From Afipia sp. OHSU_II-C1 (GTDB lineage Bacteria; Pseudomonadota; Alphaproteobacteria; Rhizobiales; Xanthobacteraceae): a stretch of 64,000 nt of DNA. The stretch is taken from positions 1 through 64,000 of the forward strand of contig NZ_APJI01000004.1 of assembly GCF_000497575.1 (NCBI RefSeq), in the 5' to 3' direction. The position numbers were made by a program, and so were the translations under genes. Positions 27,586 to 38,082 of the stretch are shown piece after piece (position 1 is the first letter of the stretch; each line of letters starts with the position of its first letter). The notes under the pieces are model-generated. The model searched no databases and was not told the origin of the DNA. It was given only the letters and a program-made list of their open reading frames with translations.

Positions 27586-28464
27586 ATGAGCGATTTAATG
27601 CTGGTGACGGGTGCGACGGGTTCGACAGGGAAGGCCGCCGTTCGCGAATTGAGACAAGCGGGCGCCCAGGTACGGGCGTTCGTTCACAGGGATGACGCGC
27701 GGGCCGATGCGTTGCGGGACCTCGGTGCGGAGGTGATGGTCGGCGATCTGCTGGACCTCGCTGCCGTGCGGGCCGCAACCAGGGGTGTGACGGCAGCTTA
27801 TTTTGTCTATCCGATCCGGAGTGGATTGGTCGATGCGACAGCGTATTTCGCGCAGGCGGCGTCAGAAGCGGGTGTGAAGTTCATCGTGAACATGTCGCAG
27901 ATTTCGGCGCGTTCGGATGCCAAGAGCAACGCGGCTCGCCAGCACTGGGTCTGTGAACGGATGCTGGATCGGTCCGGCATTCCGGTCGTGCATCTGCGCC
28001 CGACCTTCTTCGCCCAGTGGCTTCTGTATTTCGGCCGCGGCAGCGGGATCGCTTCGACGGGCCAGATCGTGCTGCCATTCGGGGAGGGGCGTCACGCGCC
28101 GATCGCGGGAGAAGATCAGGGGCGGTTGATCGCTGCGATTTTGAGGGACCCGGCACCTCATGCCGGAAAGACCTATCCTCTCTACGGTTCCACCGAAATG
28201 AACCACCATGAGATCGCTGCACAGGTCAGCACGGTGCTTGGCAAGCAGATCAGCTACATCGCGCAGTCCATTCCGGACTTCAAGGCGCAGCTTGAAAGCC
28301 TGCATGCGCCGCAGCACCTGGTTCAACACCTGTGCGAAGTGGCGCAGGACTATCAGGACGGCATCTTCGCCGGCACCAACGATATCATCGAGCGTGTCAC
28401 AGGGCGTCCGCCTCTGACGGTTCCTGAGTTCGTCGAACTCCACCGGGCGGAATTTTCCGCCTGA
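27586..28464 (+). CDS. NmrA-like NAD(P)-binding oxidoreductase, 292 aa
   Basis: Atypical short-chain dehydrogenase fold. The N-terminal nucleotide-binding loop is VTGATGSTGKAAV (residues 7-19); the next motif is FVHRDDARADALRDLGAEVMVGDL. The SDR tyrosine/lysine pair is not obvious, as in NmrA/HSCARG and QorB-type proteins that sense redox state or reduce quinones. The start at 27586 follows GGGAGGAG. It is divergent from the MarR regulator with a perfect operator at its promoter, so it is probably induced by the regulator's ligand, such as a quinone or electrophile. Confidence 0.85.
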   Translation: MSDLMLVTGATGSTGKAAVRELRQAGAQVRAFVHRDDARADALRDLGAEVMVGDLLDLAAVRAATRGVTAAYFVYPIRSGLVDATAYFAQAASEAGVKFIVNMSQISARSDAKSNAARQHWVCERMLDRSGIPVVHLRPTFFAQWLLYFGRGSGIASTGQIVLPFGEGRHAPIAGEDQGRLIAAILRDPAPHAGKTYPLYGSTEMNHHEIAAQVSTVLGKQISYIAQSIPDFKAQLESLHAPQHLVQHLCEVAQDYQDGIFAGTNDIIERVTGRPPLTVPEFVELHRAEFSA

Positions 28465-28639
28465 CTTCGGCCGGCCCCGGACGGCGCGTGCCGCACGGGG
28501 CCGGATCGACCGCTCCTACGGCCGCGCCACGGGCATCCCCACCCAGCACGATTGTCATTTCAGCCGGGACGCTATCTCCTGTATTGGTGCCCGGCGACGC
28601 AGGATCGACCGCGCTCAAAATCATGTGGGGAAACGTTTA

Positions 28640-29731
28640 ATGCCGACCACCAGCACCGGAACCAACAGGAAATACAGGCTGGCCGTGATTCCCGGCGACG
28701 GCATCGGCAAGGAAGTGGTGCCCGAGGGGCTGCGGGTGCTGGAAGCGGCGGCAAAGAAGTTCAATTTTGAACTGACCCTCGACAGTTTCGACTTCGCCTC
28801 CTGTGACTACTACCAGAAGCACGGCAAGATGATGCCGGACGACTGGAAGACCCAGATCGGCAGCCACGATGCGATCTTCTTCGGGGCGGTGGGCATGCCG
28901 TCGATCCTGCCGGACCACATTTCGCTATGGGGCTCGCTGATCCAGTTTCGCCGGGAGTTCGACCAGTATGTGAACCTTCGGCCTGTTCGCCTGATGCCCG
29001 GCGTGAAGTCGCCGCTGGCCGGCAGAAAGCCCGGCGATATCGACTTTTTCGTCGTGCGCGAGAACACCGAGGGCGAGTATTCGTCCATCGGTGGGCGGAT
29101 GTTTCCGGGCACCGACCGCGAGGTGGTGATTCAGGAAAGCGTCATGTCACGTACCGGCGTCGACCGGATCCTGAAGTTCGCCTTTGAGCTTGCGCAAACC
29201 CGCCCCAAGAAGCACCTGACCTCTGCCACCAAGTCGAACGGTATTTCGATCACGATGCCGTACTGGGACGAGCGGGTGGAGGAGATGGCCAAGGCCTATC
29301 CGGGCGTGAAGTGGGACAAGTATCATATTGATATTCTGGCCGCGAACTTCGTCCTGCACCCTGACTGGTTCGACGTTGTGGTCGGCTCGAACCTGTTCGG
29401 AGACATCCTGTCGGATCTCGGCCCGGCCTGCACCGGCACCATCGGCATTGCTCCGTCCGGCAGTCTCAATCCGGAACGCAAGTTTCCCTCGCTGTTCGAG
29501 CCGGTTCACGGCTCCGCGCCGGACATCGCCGGGAAGGGAATCGCCAACCCCGTCGGCCAGATCTGGTCGGTCGCGATGATGCTGGACCATCTCGGCGAGC
29601 CTGAAGCGGGCAAGGCGATTGTGTCGGCGATCGAGACCGTTCTGGCCGACGAGAGGCTGCGGACGCGCGATCTCGGCGGACAGGCCGACACGGTTGCATG
29701 CGGCAAGGAAATCGCGCGTCTGCTGTCATAA
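28640..29731 (+). CDS. Tartrate dehydrogenase-type beta-hydroxyacid dehydrogenase, 363 aa
   Basis: Isocitrate/isopropylmalate dehydrogenase superfamily, NAD- and divalent-metal-dependent oxidative decarboxylase. Seen motifs are IPGDGIGKEVVPEG, the substrate loop RPVRLMPGVKSPL, VRENTEGEYS, the metal-binding NLFGDILSDLG and the cofactor loop FEPVHGSAPDIAGKG. Length and sequence resemble the tartrate dehydrogenase/decarboxylase (TtuC/YeaU, D-malate dehydrogenase) branch more than LeuB. Which of tartrate, D-malate or a similar acid it uses cannot be told. It stands alone, with its own start following GGGGAAACG. Confidence 0.88.
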   Translation: MPTTSTGTNRKYRLAVIPGDGIGKEVVPEGLRVLEAAAKKFNFELTLDSFDFASCDYYQKHGKMMPDDWKTQIGSHDAIFFGAVGMPSILPDHISLWGSLIQFRREFDQYVNLRPVRLMPGVKSPLAGRKPGDIDFFVVRENTEGEYSSIGGRMFPGTDREVVIQESVMSRTGVDRILKFAFELAQTRPKKHLTSATKSNGISITMPYWDERVEEMAKAYPGVKWDKYHIDILAANFVLHPDWFDVVVGSNLFGDILSDLGPACTGTIGIAPSGSLNPERKFPSLFEPVHGSAPDIAGKGIANPVGQIWSVAMMLDHLGEPEAGKAIVSAIETVLADERLRTRDLGGQADTVACGKEIARLLS

Positions 29732-29921
29732 AAGGCAGATGCTCGCGGTCTACGCCGAAGGTCGTAGACTGCGTTGTTCCCGGCGTCGTTCCCCCGTCTC
29801 GCGTCGCTGCTAATAAGCGCCGCAGATGGGTCCATCGGTGGAGCTTTGGGTGCCGGGAGGCCCGGTGCCACCGGGTTTCCGATCGGCGATCAGAGCGGAT
29901 CAGGCCTCAAAACAGCTTGTC

Positions 29922-29949
29922 TTGCCCTCCCTGTTGCGCTGCGCTATCC
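29922..29949 (+). promoter_or_regulatory. Possible promoter of the nuo operon
   Basis: TTGCCC (29922-29927) and CTATCC (29944-29949) are separated by 16 bp, acceptable for a housekeeping promoter in this group. It would start the 19-kb nuo transcript about 60 bp before nuoA. The rest of the gap after the tartrate dehydrogenase gene shows nothing else. Confidence 0.35.
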
Positions 29950-30013
29950 CTTTCGAACCATTCCAATGTTTCGCGAATCCGCGGGACAAATTCGGGCAGC
30001 ATGAGGATCGCCG

Positions 30014-30379
30014 ATGGGCGGAATTCTGCAGAATTACCTGCCACTTGTGGTGTTTATCGGAGTCGCGACCGTGATCGGTCTCGCGCTTCTGATCGCACCG
30101 TTCATCGTCGCCTATCAGCAGCCCGATCCGGAAAAGCTTTCCGCCTATGAATGCGGCTTCAACGCATTCGACGACGCGCGCATGAAATTCGATGTGCGGT
30201 TCTATCTGGTCGCCATCCTTTTCATCATCTTCGATCTCGAAGTCGCCTTCCTGTTTCCGTGGGCAGTGGCATTCGGCAAGCTCGGCCTCGCCGGGTTCTG
30301 GTCGATGATGGTGTTCCTCGCCGTGCTGACCGTCGGCTTCGCCTATGAATGGAAGAAGGGAGCGCTCGAATGGGATTGA
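30014..30379 (+). CDS. nuoA: NADH-quinone oxidoreductase subunit A, 121 aa
   Basis: Membrane subunit (ND3 homologue) of complex I at the junction with the peripheral arm. Three transmembrane helices flank the conserved loop [20 protein letters not shown]. The conserved Cys in this loop, which marks the active/deactive switch in mitochondria, is present. First gene of the nuo operon; it overlaps nuoB by 10 bp. Confidence 0.97.
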   Translation: MGGILQNYLPLVVFIGVATVIGLALLIAPFIVAYQQPDPEKLSAYECGFNAFDDARMKFDVRFYLVAILFIIFDLEVAFLFPWAVAFGKLGLAGFWSMMVFLAVLTVGFAYEWKKGALEWD

Positions 30380-30966
30380 GCCCCAACACGGCGCCTTCGA
30401 TCATGCAGCCCGCGGTCTCGCAGGCGGCAACCGGGATTCTCGATCCGCGTACCGGCCAGCCGGTCGGCGCGGACGACAAGTACTTTCTCGAGATCAACAG
30501 CGAACTGTCCGACAAGGGCTTCTTCGTTGCCGCGACCGACGACCTGATCACCTGGGCGCGCACCGGCTCGCTGATGTGGATGACCTTCGGCCTCGCATGC
30601 TGCGCAGTCGAGATGATGCAGGTATCGATGCCGCGCTACGACGTCGAGCGCTTCGGCTTCGCGCCGCGCGCTTCGCCGCGCCAGTCCGACGTGATGATCG
30701 TCGCCGGCACGCTGACCAACAAGATGGCGCCTGCGCTCCGCAAGGTCTACGACCAGATGCCGGAGCCGCGTTACGTCATCTCGATGGGGTCGTGCGCCAA
30801 CGGCGGCGGCTACTATCACTACTCGTATTCGGTGGTGCGCGGCTGCGATCGCATCGTGCCTGTCGACATTTATGTTCCGGGTTGTCCGCCGACCGCGGAG
30901 GCGCTGCTTTACGGCGTGCTGCTGTTGCAGAAGAAGATCCGGCGCACCGGAACGATTGAACGGTAA
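30370..30966 (+). CDS. nuoB: NADH-quinone oxidoreductase subunit B, 198 aa
   Basis: PSST-type subunit holding cluster N2, the last iron-sulphur centre before quinone. Cluster ligands are visible in LACCAVEMM and in the SMGSCANGG and [11 protein letters not shown] motifs. The start at 30370, after GGGAG, overlaps the end of nuoA by 10 bp. An in-frame ATG 21 bp upstream is less likely. Confidence 0.97.
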   Translation: MGLSPNTAPSIMQPAVSQAATGILDPRTGQPVGADDKYFLEINSELSDKGFFVAATDDLITWARTGSLMWMTFGLACCAVEMMQVSMPRYDVERFGFAPRASPRQSDVMIVAGTLTNKMAPALRKVYDQMPEPRYVISMGSCANGGGYYHYSYSVVRGCDRIVPVDIYVPGCPPTAEALLYGVLLLQKKIRRTGTIER

Positions 30967-30972
30967 TCGCAC

Positions 30973-31611
30973 ATGGATGATGCGAAACTAGACGCTCTTG
31001 GCCAGACGATCGTGGCCGCGCTTCCCGGCGCGGCGCTCGGGCATTCGGTTGCATTCAATCAGCTCGCGATCTCGGTCGATCTTGCAAAGATCGTGGACGT
31101 CGTCCGCGTGCTGAAGACCGATCCGCGCTTCCGCTTCGTGAACGTCACCGACGTGACGGCGGTGGACTATCCGGGCCGCGAGAACCGCTTCGATGTGATC
31201 TATCACTTCATGTCGCCGGTGCTGAACACGCGGCTGCGTCTGCGCGGCGAGGCGAACGAGACCACGCAGGTGCCGTCGATCATCTCGGTGTTTCCGGGCG
31301 CGGACTGGTTCGAACGCGAGACCTACGATCTGTACGGTGTGATCTTCATCGGCCATCCCGACATGCGACGCCTGCTGACCGACTACGGTTTCGACGGTCA
31401 TCCGTTGCGCAAGGACTTCCCGCTGACCGGCTTCGTCGAGGTCCGCTACGACGACGCCGAGAAGCGCGTTGTCTACGAGCCGGTCCGACTTAATCAGGAA
31501 TTCCGCAAGTTCGACTTCCTCTCGCCATGGGAAGGCGCGGACTACGCGCTGCCGGGCGATGAGAAGGCCGCTGCGCCCGCGTCGGCGCCAGCACCAAAGG
31601 CAGGTGGCTGA
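30973..31611 (+). CDS. nuoC: NADH-quinone oxidoreductase subunit C, 212 aa
   Basis: The 30-kDa subunit of the peripheral arm, with the signature [25 protein letters not shown] region (here ERETYDLYG and [14 protein letters not shown]) and [11 protein letters not shown]. It is a separate gene, unlike the nuoCD fusion of enterobacteria. The C-terminal 25 residues are an Ala/Pro-rich tail. Its stop overlaps the nuoD start by one base. Confidence 0.97.
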   Translation: MDDAKLDALGQTIVAALPGAALGHSVAFNQLAISVDLAKIVDVVRVLKTDPRFRFVNVTDVTAVDYPGRENRFDVIYHFMSPVLNTRLRLRGEANETTQVPSIISVFPGADWFERETYDLYGVIFIGHPDMRRLLTDYGFDGHPLRKDFPLTGFVEVRYDDAEKRVVYEPVRLNQEFRKFDFLSPWEGADYALPGDEKAAAPASAPAPKAGG

Positions 31612-32819
31612 TGACCGACGTTCTGAACGCCGAAGCTACCGGCGAGCGCAATTTCACCATCAACTTCGGGCCGCAGCATCCGGCCGCGCACGGCGTGCTG
31701 CGTCTGGTGCTTGAGCTTGACGGCGAAGTCGTCGAGCGCGTCGATCCGCATATCGGTCTGCTTCATCGCGGCACCGAAAAGCTGATCGAGCAGAAGACCT
31801 ATCTTCAGGCGATTCCGTATTTCGACCGGCTCGACTACGTCGCGCCGATGAATCAGGAGCATGCATTCTGCCTCGCGGCGGAAAAGCTGCTCGGCATCAC
31901 CGTGCCGCGCCGCGGCCAGCTGATCCGCGTGCTGTATTCCGAGATCGGCCGCATCCTGTCGCATCTGCTGAACGTGACCACGCAGGCGATGGACGTCGGC
32001 GCGCTGACACCGCCGCTCTGGGGTTTCGAAGAGCGCGAAAAGCTGATGGTGTTCTATGAGCGCGCCTCCGGCTCGCGCATGCACGCGGCGTTCTTCCGCG
32101 TCGGCGGTGTGCATCAGGACCTGCCGCCTGCGCTGATCAACGACATCGACGCGTGGTGCGATCCGTTCCTCAAGGTCGTCGACGATCTCGAAACGCTGCT
32201 CACCGACAACCGCATCTTCAAGCAGCGCAACGTCGATATCGGCGTGGTGACACTCGATCAGGCGTGGGAGTGGGGCTTCTCCGGCGTGATGGTGCGCGGC
32301 TCGGGCGCGGCATGGGATCTGCGCAAGTCGCAGCCTTACGAATGTTACGCCGAGATGGATTTCGATATTCCGATCGGCAAGAACGGCGACTGCTACGATC
32401 GCTACTGCATCCGCATGGAAGAAATGCGCCAGTCGGTGCGCATCATGAAGCAGTGCATCGAGAAGCTGCGCGCGCCCGAGGGGCAGGGGCCGGTTGTCGT
32501 CGAGGACAACAAGATCGCGCCGCCGCGCCGCAGCGAGATGAAGCGCTCGATGGAAGCGCTCATCCACCACTTCAAGCTCTATACCGAAGGCGTTCACGTC
32601 CCCGCCGGCGAAGTCTACGCCGCGGTCGAAGCGCCGAAGGGCGAGTTCGGCGTGTTTCTGGTCGCCGACGGCACCAACAAGCCGTACAAGTGCAAGATCC
32701 GTGCGCCGGGCTTCGCACACCTTCAGGCAATGGACTTCATCTGCAAGGGCCATCTGCTGGCGGACGTCTCGGCCATTCTCGGTTCGCTCGACATCGTGTT
32801 CGGCGAGGTGGACCGCTGA
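31611..32819 (+). CDS. nuoD: NADH-quinone oxidoreductase subunit D, 402 aa
   Basis: The 49-kDa subunit that forms much of the quinone-binding cavity. [15 protein letters not shown] (quinone-site His) and the C-terminal Asp-containing motif [34 protein letters not shown] (in part HLLADV, FGEVDR) are intact. It ends at 32819 and its stop shares one base with the start of an embedded FkbM methyltransferase gene. Confidence 0.97.
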   Translation: MTDVLNAEATGERNFTINFGPQHPAAHGVLRLVLELDGEVVERVDPHIGLLHRGTEKLIEQKTYLQAIPYFDRLDYVAPMNQEHAFCLAAEKLLGITVPRRGQLIRVLYSEIGRILSHLLNVTTQAMDVGALTPPLWGFEEREKLMVFYERASGSRMHAAFFRVGGVHQDLPPALINDIDAWCDPFLKVVDDLETLLTDNRIFKQRNVDIGVVTLDQAWEWGFSGVMVRGSGAAWDLRKSQPYECYAEMDFDIPIGKNGDCYDRYCIRMEEMRQSVRIMKQCIEKLRAPEGQGPVVVEDNKIAPPRRSEMKRSMEALIHHFKLYTEGVHVPAGEVYAAVEAPKGEFGVFLVADGTNKPYKCKIRAPGFAHLQAMDFICKGHLLADVSAILGSLDIVFGEVDR

Positions 32820-33790
32820 TGGCGCAGCAGCCGATCATCTTCGATCGTACCACCGGTGAAATGACCGGTGCGACGCCGTGGGAGCGCAGCATCGGCTTTG
32901 CGCTGCTCGCAGGATCGAAGGTCGGCGCGTACATTTCCCATCGCGGTTACAACAGCGCGGCCAATCTGCTGAAGACGCTGTTTCTTCCCGAGCGCGACAT
33001 CAATGTCATGCTCAATCCGGACGCTGCGTTCTCATTCCCATACGGCGACGGCTACTGGAGCAAGCTGCTCAACCGCACCTTCAAGTACGAGGACGAGCTT
33101 GAACTGTTCCTGCTCGACTCCAAGGACGTCAACTATACGCTGATCGATTGCGGCGCGAACTACGGTTACTGGTCGGTTATGGTGTCCAGCCAGCGTTTCG
33201 GCTCGCGCCCGTCGATCGCGATGGAGCCGTCGTCGCGGAATTATCCACGGCTGGCGCACAATGCGAAGATCAACAACGGCCGGTTCGAGGCGATCAACGC
33301 CGCCATCGGCTCCGCACGCGGCACGGCGCGCCTGTCGGGCGACCGTCACGAGGCGTTCAGCATCGCAGGCGGTCCCGATGCGGGCGGCGAAGAGGTGCAG
33401 GTGCTTGCACTCGATAACCTGATCGAGGATGGCAAGATCCCGGCGCAGGGCAAATACATCATCAAGCTCGACGTCGAAGGCGTCGAGATCGATGCCATGA
33501 AGGGCGGCAAGCGGATTCTGGAGACGGATTCGGTCGTGGTCTGCGAGGAACACGGCAACGATCCGACCCACAGCGTGTCGCGCTACATTCTCGAGCAGAC
33601 GCCGATGAAGGCAATCATCCACGATCCGGCAACGGATCGCTTCGAAGCGCTGACCCAGTTGTCCACGCTCGACCGCATCAAGGTCGCCTCGCACGTTGGC
33701 TATAACGTGTTCGCGACCTCGAGCGCGTTCTGGGAGCAGCGTATCTACAGCATGAATTCAGGCAACGCGCGCCGCGCCATGACGCAATGA
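32819..33790 (+). CDS. FkbM-family methyltransferase embedded in the nuo operon, 323 aa
   Basis: SAM-dependent methyltransferase of the FkbM type. The SAM-binding motif I is LIDCGANYGYWS (about residues 105-116), followed by an acidic motif II region (AMEPSSRNYPRL). The late motif IIKLDVEGVEIDAMKGG (about 217-233) is the FkbM signature. Known members O-methylate sugars or polyketides; protein methylation is not established. It starts on the last base of the nuoD stop (TGATG), so its translation is coupled to a complex I subunit. A 50-bp gap then leads to nuoE. Target unknown. Confidence 0.88.
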   Translation: MAQQPIIFDRTTGEMTGATPWERSIGFALLAGSKVGAYISHRGYNSAANLLKTLFLPERDINVMLNPDAAFSFPYGDGYWSKLLNRTFKYEDELELFLLDSKDVNYTLIDCGANYGYWSVMVSSQRFGSRPSIAMEPSSRNYPRLAHNAKINNGRFEAINAAIGSARGTARLSGDRHEAFSIAGGPDAGGEEVQVLALDNLIEDGKIPAQGKYIIKLDVEGVEIDAMKGGKRILETDSVVVCEEHGNDPTHSVSRYILEQTPMKAIIHDPATDRFEALTQLSTLDRIKVASHVGYNVFATSSAFWEQRIYSMNSGNARRAMTQ

Positions 33791-33840
33791 GATTTGACGC
33801 AACAAGACTTGGCGCAATGAAAGATCGAAAGACTTAAACG

Positions 33841-34479
33841 ATGGCCGTCCGCCGTTTGGCTCCGAAAGAGGTGCAGCCCGCAAGCTTCGCGTTCAGCGCG
33901 GAGAATCTGGCGTGGGCGAAAGCCCAGATCGAGAAATACCCGCCGGGCCGTCAGCAGTCCGCGGTGATCCCGATCCTGTGGCGTGTGCAGGAACAGCATG
34001 ACGGCTGGGTGTCCGAGGTTGCGATCCGTGCGGTCGCCGACCTGCTGGACATGCCCTACATCCGCGTGCTGGAAATCGCCACGTTCTACACGATGTTCCA
34101 GCTCGAGCCGGTCGGCAAGAAGGCGCATGTGCAGGTTTGCGGCACGACGCCGTGCATGCTGCGCGGCGCGAAAGACCTGATCGAGGTCTGCAAGAACCGT
34201 ATCCATCACGATCCGTTCCACGTATCGGCCGACGGCAACTTCTCGTGGGAAGAGGTCGAGTGCCTCGGCGCCTGCGTGAATGCGCCGATGGTGATGATCT
34301 GGAAGGACACCTATGAGGATCTGACGCCGGATAGTCTGAACAGAGTGCTCGACGGCTTCGAGACCGGCAATCCGCCCAAGCCCGGCCCGCAGATCGATCG
34401 CCAGTTCGCGGCACCGGTCGCCGGTCTGACCTCGCTAAACGGCGAAGCGGCGAGTTCTCCGAAGGGAGACAAGTCATGA
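33841..34479 (+). CDS. nuoE: NADH-quinone oxidoreductase subunit E, 212 aa
   Basis: The 24-kDa subunit with the 2Fe-2S cluster N1a. Ligands lie in VCGTTPCML and [10 protein letters not shown], and the [12 protein letters not shown] helix is typical. A nonconserved Pro/Ala tail of about 45 residues follows. Its stop overlaps the start of a 59-residue membrane protein gene (ATGA). Confidence 0.96.
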   Translation: MAVRRLAPKEVQPASFAFSAENLAWAKAQIEKYPPGRQQSAVIPILWRVQEQHDGWVSEVAIRAVADLLDMPYIRVLEIATFYTMFQLEPVGKKAHVQVCGTTPCMLRGAKDLIEVCKNRIHHDPFHVSADGNFSWEEVECLGACVNAPMVMIWKDTYEDLTPDSLNRVLDGFETGNPPKPGPQIDRQFAAPVAGLTSLNGEAASSPKGDKS

Positions 34480-34655
34480 CCGGCGCCACAATTCGTTACA
34501 TCGCGCTTCACGCGGCCTGCGCTGCCGTCTTCATCTTCTTTCTGAATTTCTACATTCTGAAAACCGAACTCCAGTCCGCCGTGTTCTGGGCGATCGGCTT
34601 TGGTGCGATGGCGGGCGGGCTCGCCTATCAGCAATCGAAGCGCTCGGGGTCTTAA
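34476..34655 (+). CDS. Two-helix membrane microprotein between nuoE and nuoF, 59 aa
   Basis: Too short for most gene callers. The frame begins on the ATGA overlap with nuoE (34476) after AGGGAGA and ends 10 bp before nuoF. Two hydrophobic segments (about residues 11-27 and 34-50) flank a short polar hinge with KTELQ, and the C-terminus is basic (QQSKRS). Tight coupling on both sides makes it very likely to be a real gene. It has no homologue among the fourteen core subunits; it could be a complex I accessory subunit or assembly factor, an inference from position only. Confidence 0.78.
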   Translation: MTGATIRYIALHAACAAVFIFFLNFYILKTELQSAVFWAIGFGAMAGGLAYQQSKRSGS

Positions 34656-34665
34656 GGTAGCGATC

Positions 34666-35991
34666 ATGCTCGACGACAAGGACCGCATCTTCCGCAATCT
34701 CTACGGGCTCGACGACTGGGGCCTGGAGGGCGCGCGCCGCCGTGGCGCATGGGACGGCACCAAGGCGATCATCGACCGGGGCCGCGACTGGATCGTCGCC
34801 GAAATGAAGGCGTCAGGCCTGCGCGGGCGCGGCGGGGCGGGCTTCCCGACCGGCATGAAATGGTCGTTCATGCCGAAGGACAACGCCGACGGACGTCCGA
34901 GCTATCTCGTCGTCAACGCCGACGAGTCCGAGCCGGGCACCTGCAAGGATCGCGAGATCATGCGGCACGATCCGCATCTGCTGGTGGAAGGCTGCCTGAT
35001 TGCCAGCGCCGCGATGGGCGCGCATGTCGCTTACATCTATGTGCGCGGCGAGTTCATCCGAGAGCGCGAGCATCTGCAGGCGGCGGTCGATCAGGCCTAT
35101 GAGGCGAAGCTGATCGGCAAGGACAACGTTCACGGTTATCCGTTCGATCTTTACGTTCACCACGGCGCCGGCGCGTACATCTGCGGCGAGGAAACCGCGC
35201 TGCTCGAAAGCCTCGAAGGCAAGAAGGGTCAACCGCGCCTGAAGCCGCCGTTCCCGGCCAACGTCGGTCTTTATGGTTGCCCGACCACCGTGAACAACGT
35301 CGAGTCGATCGCGGTCGCGCCGGACATCCTGCGCCGGGGCGCGGCGTGGTTCGCCGCCATCGGCCGTCCGAACAATGTCGGCACCAAGCTTTACGGCATC
35401 TCCGGTCACGTCAATACGCCGTGCGTCGTCGAAGACGCCATGAGCATTCCGTTCAGGGAACTTATCGAGAAGCACGGCGGCGGCATTCGCGGCGGCTGGG
35501 ACAATCTGCTGGCGATCATTCCCGGCGGCGCATCGTGCCCGCTGATCCCGGCGGCGGATTGCCAGGATCTGATCATGGATTTCGACGGCACCCGCGCAGT
35601 GAAGTCGAGCTTCGGCACCGCCGGCGTCATCGTGATGGACAAGTCGACGGACGTGGTCGCGGCCATCGCGCGCATTTCCTACTTCTTCAAGCATGAGAGC
35701 TGCGGCCAGTGCACGCCGTGCCGTGAAGGCACTGGCTGGATGTGGCGCGTGCTGTCGCGCATGGTCGAAGGCCGCGCCCACAAGCGCGAGATCGACATGT
35801 TGCTGGAAGTCACCAAGCAGGTCGAAGGCCACACCATCTGCGCGCTCGGCGACGCGGCGGCTTGGCCGATCCAGGGTCTGATCCGCGCCTTCCGTCCGGA
35901 GATCGAACGGCGCATTGACGATTTCACGCGCAAGTCGACCATCGATGACGTCGGCGTTCTCGATCCGATCAACATGGTCGCGGCGGAGTAA
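34666..35991 (+). CDS. nuoF: NADH-quinone oxidoreductase subunit F, 441 aa
   Basis: The 51-kDa subunit where NADH binds and FMN is reduced, with cluster N3. FMN/NADH loop [13 protein letters not shown] (about residues 61-73), NADH-site [13 protein letters not shown], and cluster ligands [13 protein letters not shown] are in place. Start is the ATG at 34666 after AAGG. It overlaps nuoG by one base. Confidence 0.97.
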   Translation: MLDDKDRIFRNLYGLDDWGLEGARRRGAWDGTKAIIDRGRDWIVAEMKASGLRGRGGAGFPTGMKWSFMPKDNADGRPSYLVVNADESEPGTCKDREIMRHDPHLLVEGCLIASAAMGAHVAYIYVRGEFIREREHLQAAVDQAYEAKLIGKDNVHGYPFDLYVHHGAGAYICGEETALLESLEGKKGQPRLKPPFPANVGLYGCPTTVNNVESIAVAPDILRRGAAWFAAIGRPNNVGTKLYGISGHVNTPCVVEDAMSIPFRELIEKHGGGIRGGWDNLLAIIPGGASCPLIPAADCQDLIMDFDGTRAVKSSFGTAGVIVMDKSTDVVAAIARISYFFKHESCGQCTPCREGTGWMWRVLSRMVEGRAHKREIDMLLEVTKQVEGHTICALGDAAAWPIQGLIRAFRPEIERRIDDFTRKSTIDDVGVLDPINMVAAE

Positions 35992-38072
35992 TGGCGATGA
36001 CCAAAATTCTCGTCGACGGAAAAGAAATTGACGTTCCTGCCGAGTACACGCTGCTGCAGGCGTGCGAGGCGGCGGGCGCCGAGATTCCGCGCTTCTGCTA
36101 CCACGAGCGGCTGTCGATCGCCGGCAACTGCCGCATGTGTCTCGTTGAGGTCGCCGGTTCGCCGAAGCCGGTCGCAAGCTGCGCCTGGGCCGTGCGCGAC
36201 TGTCGCCCGGGTCCGAACGGCGAACTGCCGGCGGTCAAGACCAAATCGCCGATGGTGAAGAAGGCACGCGAAGGCGTGATGGAATTCCTGCTGATCAACC
36301 ATCCGCTCGATTGCCCGATCTGCGATCAGGGCGGCGAGTGCGATCTCCAGGATCAGGCGATGGGTTACGGCGTCGACACCAGCCGTTTCATGGAGAACAA
36401 GCGCGCGGTCGAGGACAAGTACATCGGCGCGCTGGTGAAGACCTCGATGAACCGCTGCATCCAGTGCACGCGCTGCGTCCGCTTCACCACTGAAGTTTGC
36501 GGCGTGCCGGAACTGGGCCTGACCGGCCGCGGCGAGGACGTCGAGATCACGACGTATCTCCAGAGTGCGCTGACGTCCGAACTGCAGGGCAACCTCGTCG
36601 ACATCTGCCCGGTCGGTGCGCTGACCTCGAAGCCATACGCATTTGCCGCGCGTCCGTGGGAACTGGGCAAGACCCAGTCCATCGACGTGATGGATGCGAT
36701 TGGCTCCGCGATCCGCGTCGATACACGCGGCCGCGAAGTGATGCGCATTCTGCCGCGCGTCAATGAAAACGTGAACGAGGAGTGGATCTCCGACAAGACG
36801 CGCCACATCGTCGACGGTCTGCGCACGCAGCGCCTGGATCGGCCGTACATTCGCGAGAACGGCAAACTGCGCGCAGCGAGCTGGACCGAGGCTTTCGCGA
36901 CCATCGCCAAGGCGGTTGCGCGCTCCGACGGCCGTCGCACCGGCGCAATCGCCGGTGACCTCGCCGCGGTCGAGGAGATGTTCGCGCTCAAGGAACTGCT
37001 CACCTCATTCGGGTCGGCGAATTTCGCCACCCAGGACGGCGGTGGGTTCGATCCGAAGGCGGGCCGCGCGTCGTACATCTTCAATCCGACTATCGCAGGA
37101 ATCGAACAGGCGGACGCGCTGCTGATCGTCGGTTCCAACCCGCGCAAGGAAGCGGCTGTTCTCAACGCACGCATCCGCAAGCGCTGGCGCACGGGCGCGC
37201 TCAAGATCGGCGTGATCGGCGACAGCGCCGACCTGACCTATGATTACGAGCATCTCGGCGCGGGCACCGATACGCTGAGCGACCTCGCTGCCGGCAAGCA
37301 TTCCTTCGCCGATGTCCTGAAGGGCGCGAAGCATCCGATCGTGCTGGTGGGCGCGGGCGTTGCCGCCCGTCACGATGGCGCAGCGGTGCTGTCGCAGGCG
37401 GCCAAGCTCGCCGTCGATCTCGGCGCGCTGAAGGACGGCTGGAACGGATTTGCGGTGCTTCATAATGCTGCCTCGCGGGTCGGTGCGCTCGACATCGGCT
37501 TCACGCCGGGGGCGGGCGGCCTGAGCGTCGCGCAGATGACCGCGTTCGGCACGCTCGATGTGCTGTTCTCGCTCGGCGCAGACGATGTCAGCCCGGCGGA
37601 TGGCACCTTCGTGGTTTACATCGGCACGCACGGCGACAAGGGCGCACACCGCGCCGACGTGATCCTGCCGGGTGCCGCCTATACCGAGAAGGCCGGTCTT
37701 TACGTCAACACCGAAGGCCGGGTGCAGATGGCCAACCGCGCCGCGTTCCCGCCGGGCGACGCGCGCGAGGACTGGGCGATCATCCGCGCGCTGTCCGATG
37801 TTCTCGGCAAGAAGCTGCCGTTCGACTCGCTCGGGCAACTGCGTCAGGCGATCTTCAAGGCCGCACCGCACCTGATGCGGATCGACCAGATCGAGGCGGG
37901 CGATGCGGCAGGCGTGAAAGCGCTTGCGGCGCGCGGCGGCTCGGTCGAGAAGGGCGCCTTCAAGAGCCCGGTCGAGGACTTCTACCTGACCAATCCCATT
38001 GCGCGGGCATCCGCAGTGATGGCCGAATGTTCCAAGCTCGCCTCCGGGCAGATTCTAACGGCGGCGGAGTGA
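35991..38072 (+). CDS. nuoG: NADH-quinone oxidoreductase subunit G, 693 aa
   Basis: The 75-kDa subunit with clusters N1b, N4 and N5. Ligands are in [17 protein letters not shown] (2Fe-2S), [18 protein letters not shown] (including the N5 His) and [10 protein letters not shown] plus [13 protein letters not shown]. The C-terminal molybdopterin-oxidoreductase-like domain is present without cofactor function. An ATG at 35997 has a better-spaced GGAG and may be the true start. Confidence 0.96.
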   Translation: MAMTKILVDGKEIDVPAEYTLLQACEAAGAEIPRFCYHERLSIAGNCRMCLVEVAGSPKPVASCAWAVRDCRPGPNGELPAVKTKSPMVKKAREGVMEFLLINHPLDCPICDQGGECDLQDQAMGYGVDTSRFMENKRAVEDKYIGALVKTSMNRCIQCTRCVRFTTEVCGVPELGLTGRGEDVEITTYLQSALTSELQGNLVDICPVGALTSKPYAFAARPWELGKTQSIDVMDAIGSAIRVDTRGREVMRILPRVNENVNEEWISDKTRHIVDGLRTQRLDRPYIRENGKLRAASWTEAFATIAKAVARSDGRRTGAIAGDLAAVEEMFALKELLTSFGSANFATQDGGGFDPKAGRASYIFNPTIAGIEQADALLIVGSNPRKEAAVLNARIRKRWRTGALKIGVIGDSADLTYDYEHLGAGTDTLSDLAAGKHSFADVLKGAKHPIVLVGAGVAARHDGAAVLSQAAKLAVDLGALKDGWNGFAVLHNAASRVGALDIGFTPGAGGLSVAQMTAFGTLDVLFSLGADDVSPADGTFVVYIGTHGDKGAHRADVILPGAAYTEKAGLYVNTEGRVQMANRAAFPPGDAREDWAIIRALSDVLGKKLPFDSLGQLRQAIFKAAPHLMRIDQIEAGDAAGVKALAARGGSVEKGAFKSPVEDFYLTNPIARASAVMAECSKLASGQILTAAE

Positions 38073-38082
38073 GCGTGACCCG

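Noticed and set aside
32153-32818. In-frame extension of the FkbM gene to the left, into nuoD
   Set aside because: This part overlaps nuoD in another frame and has shadow composition; homology starts at 32819.
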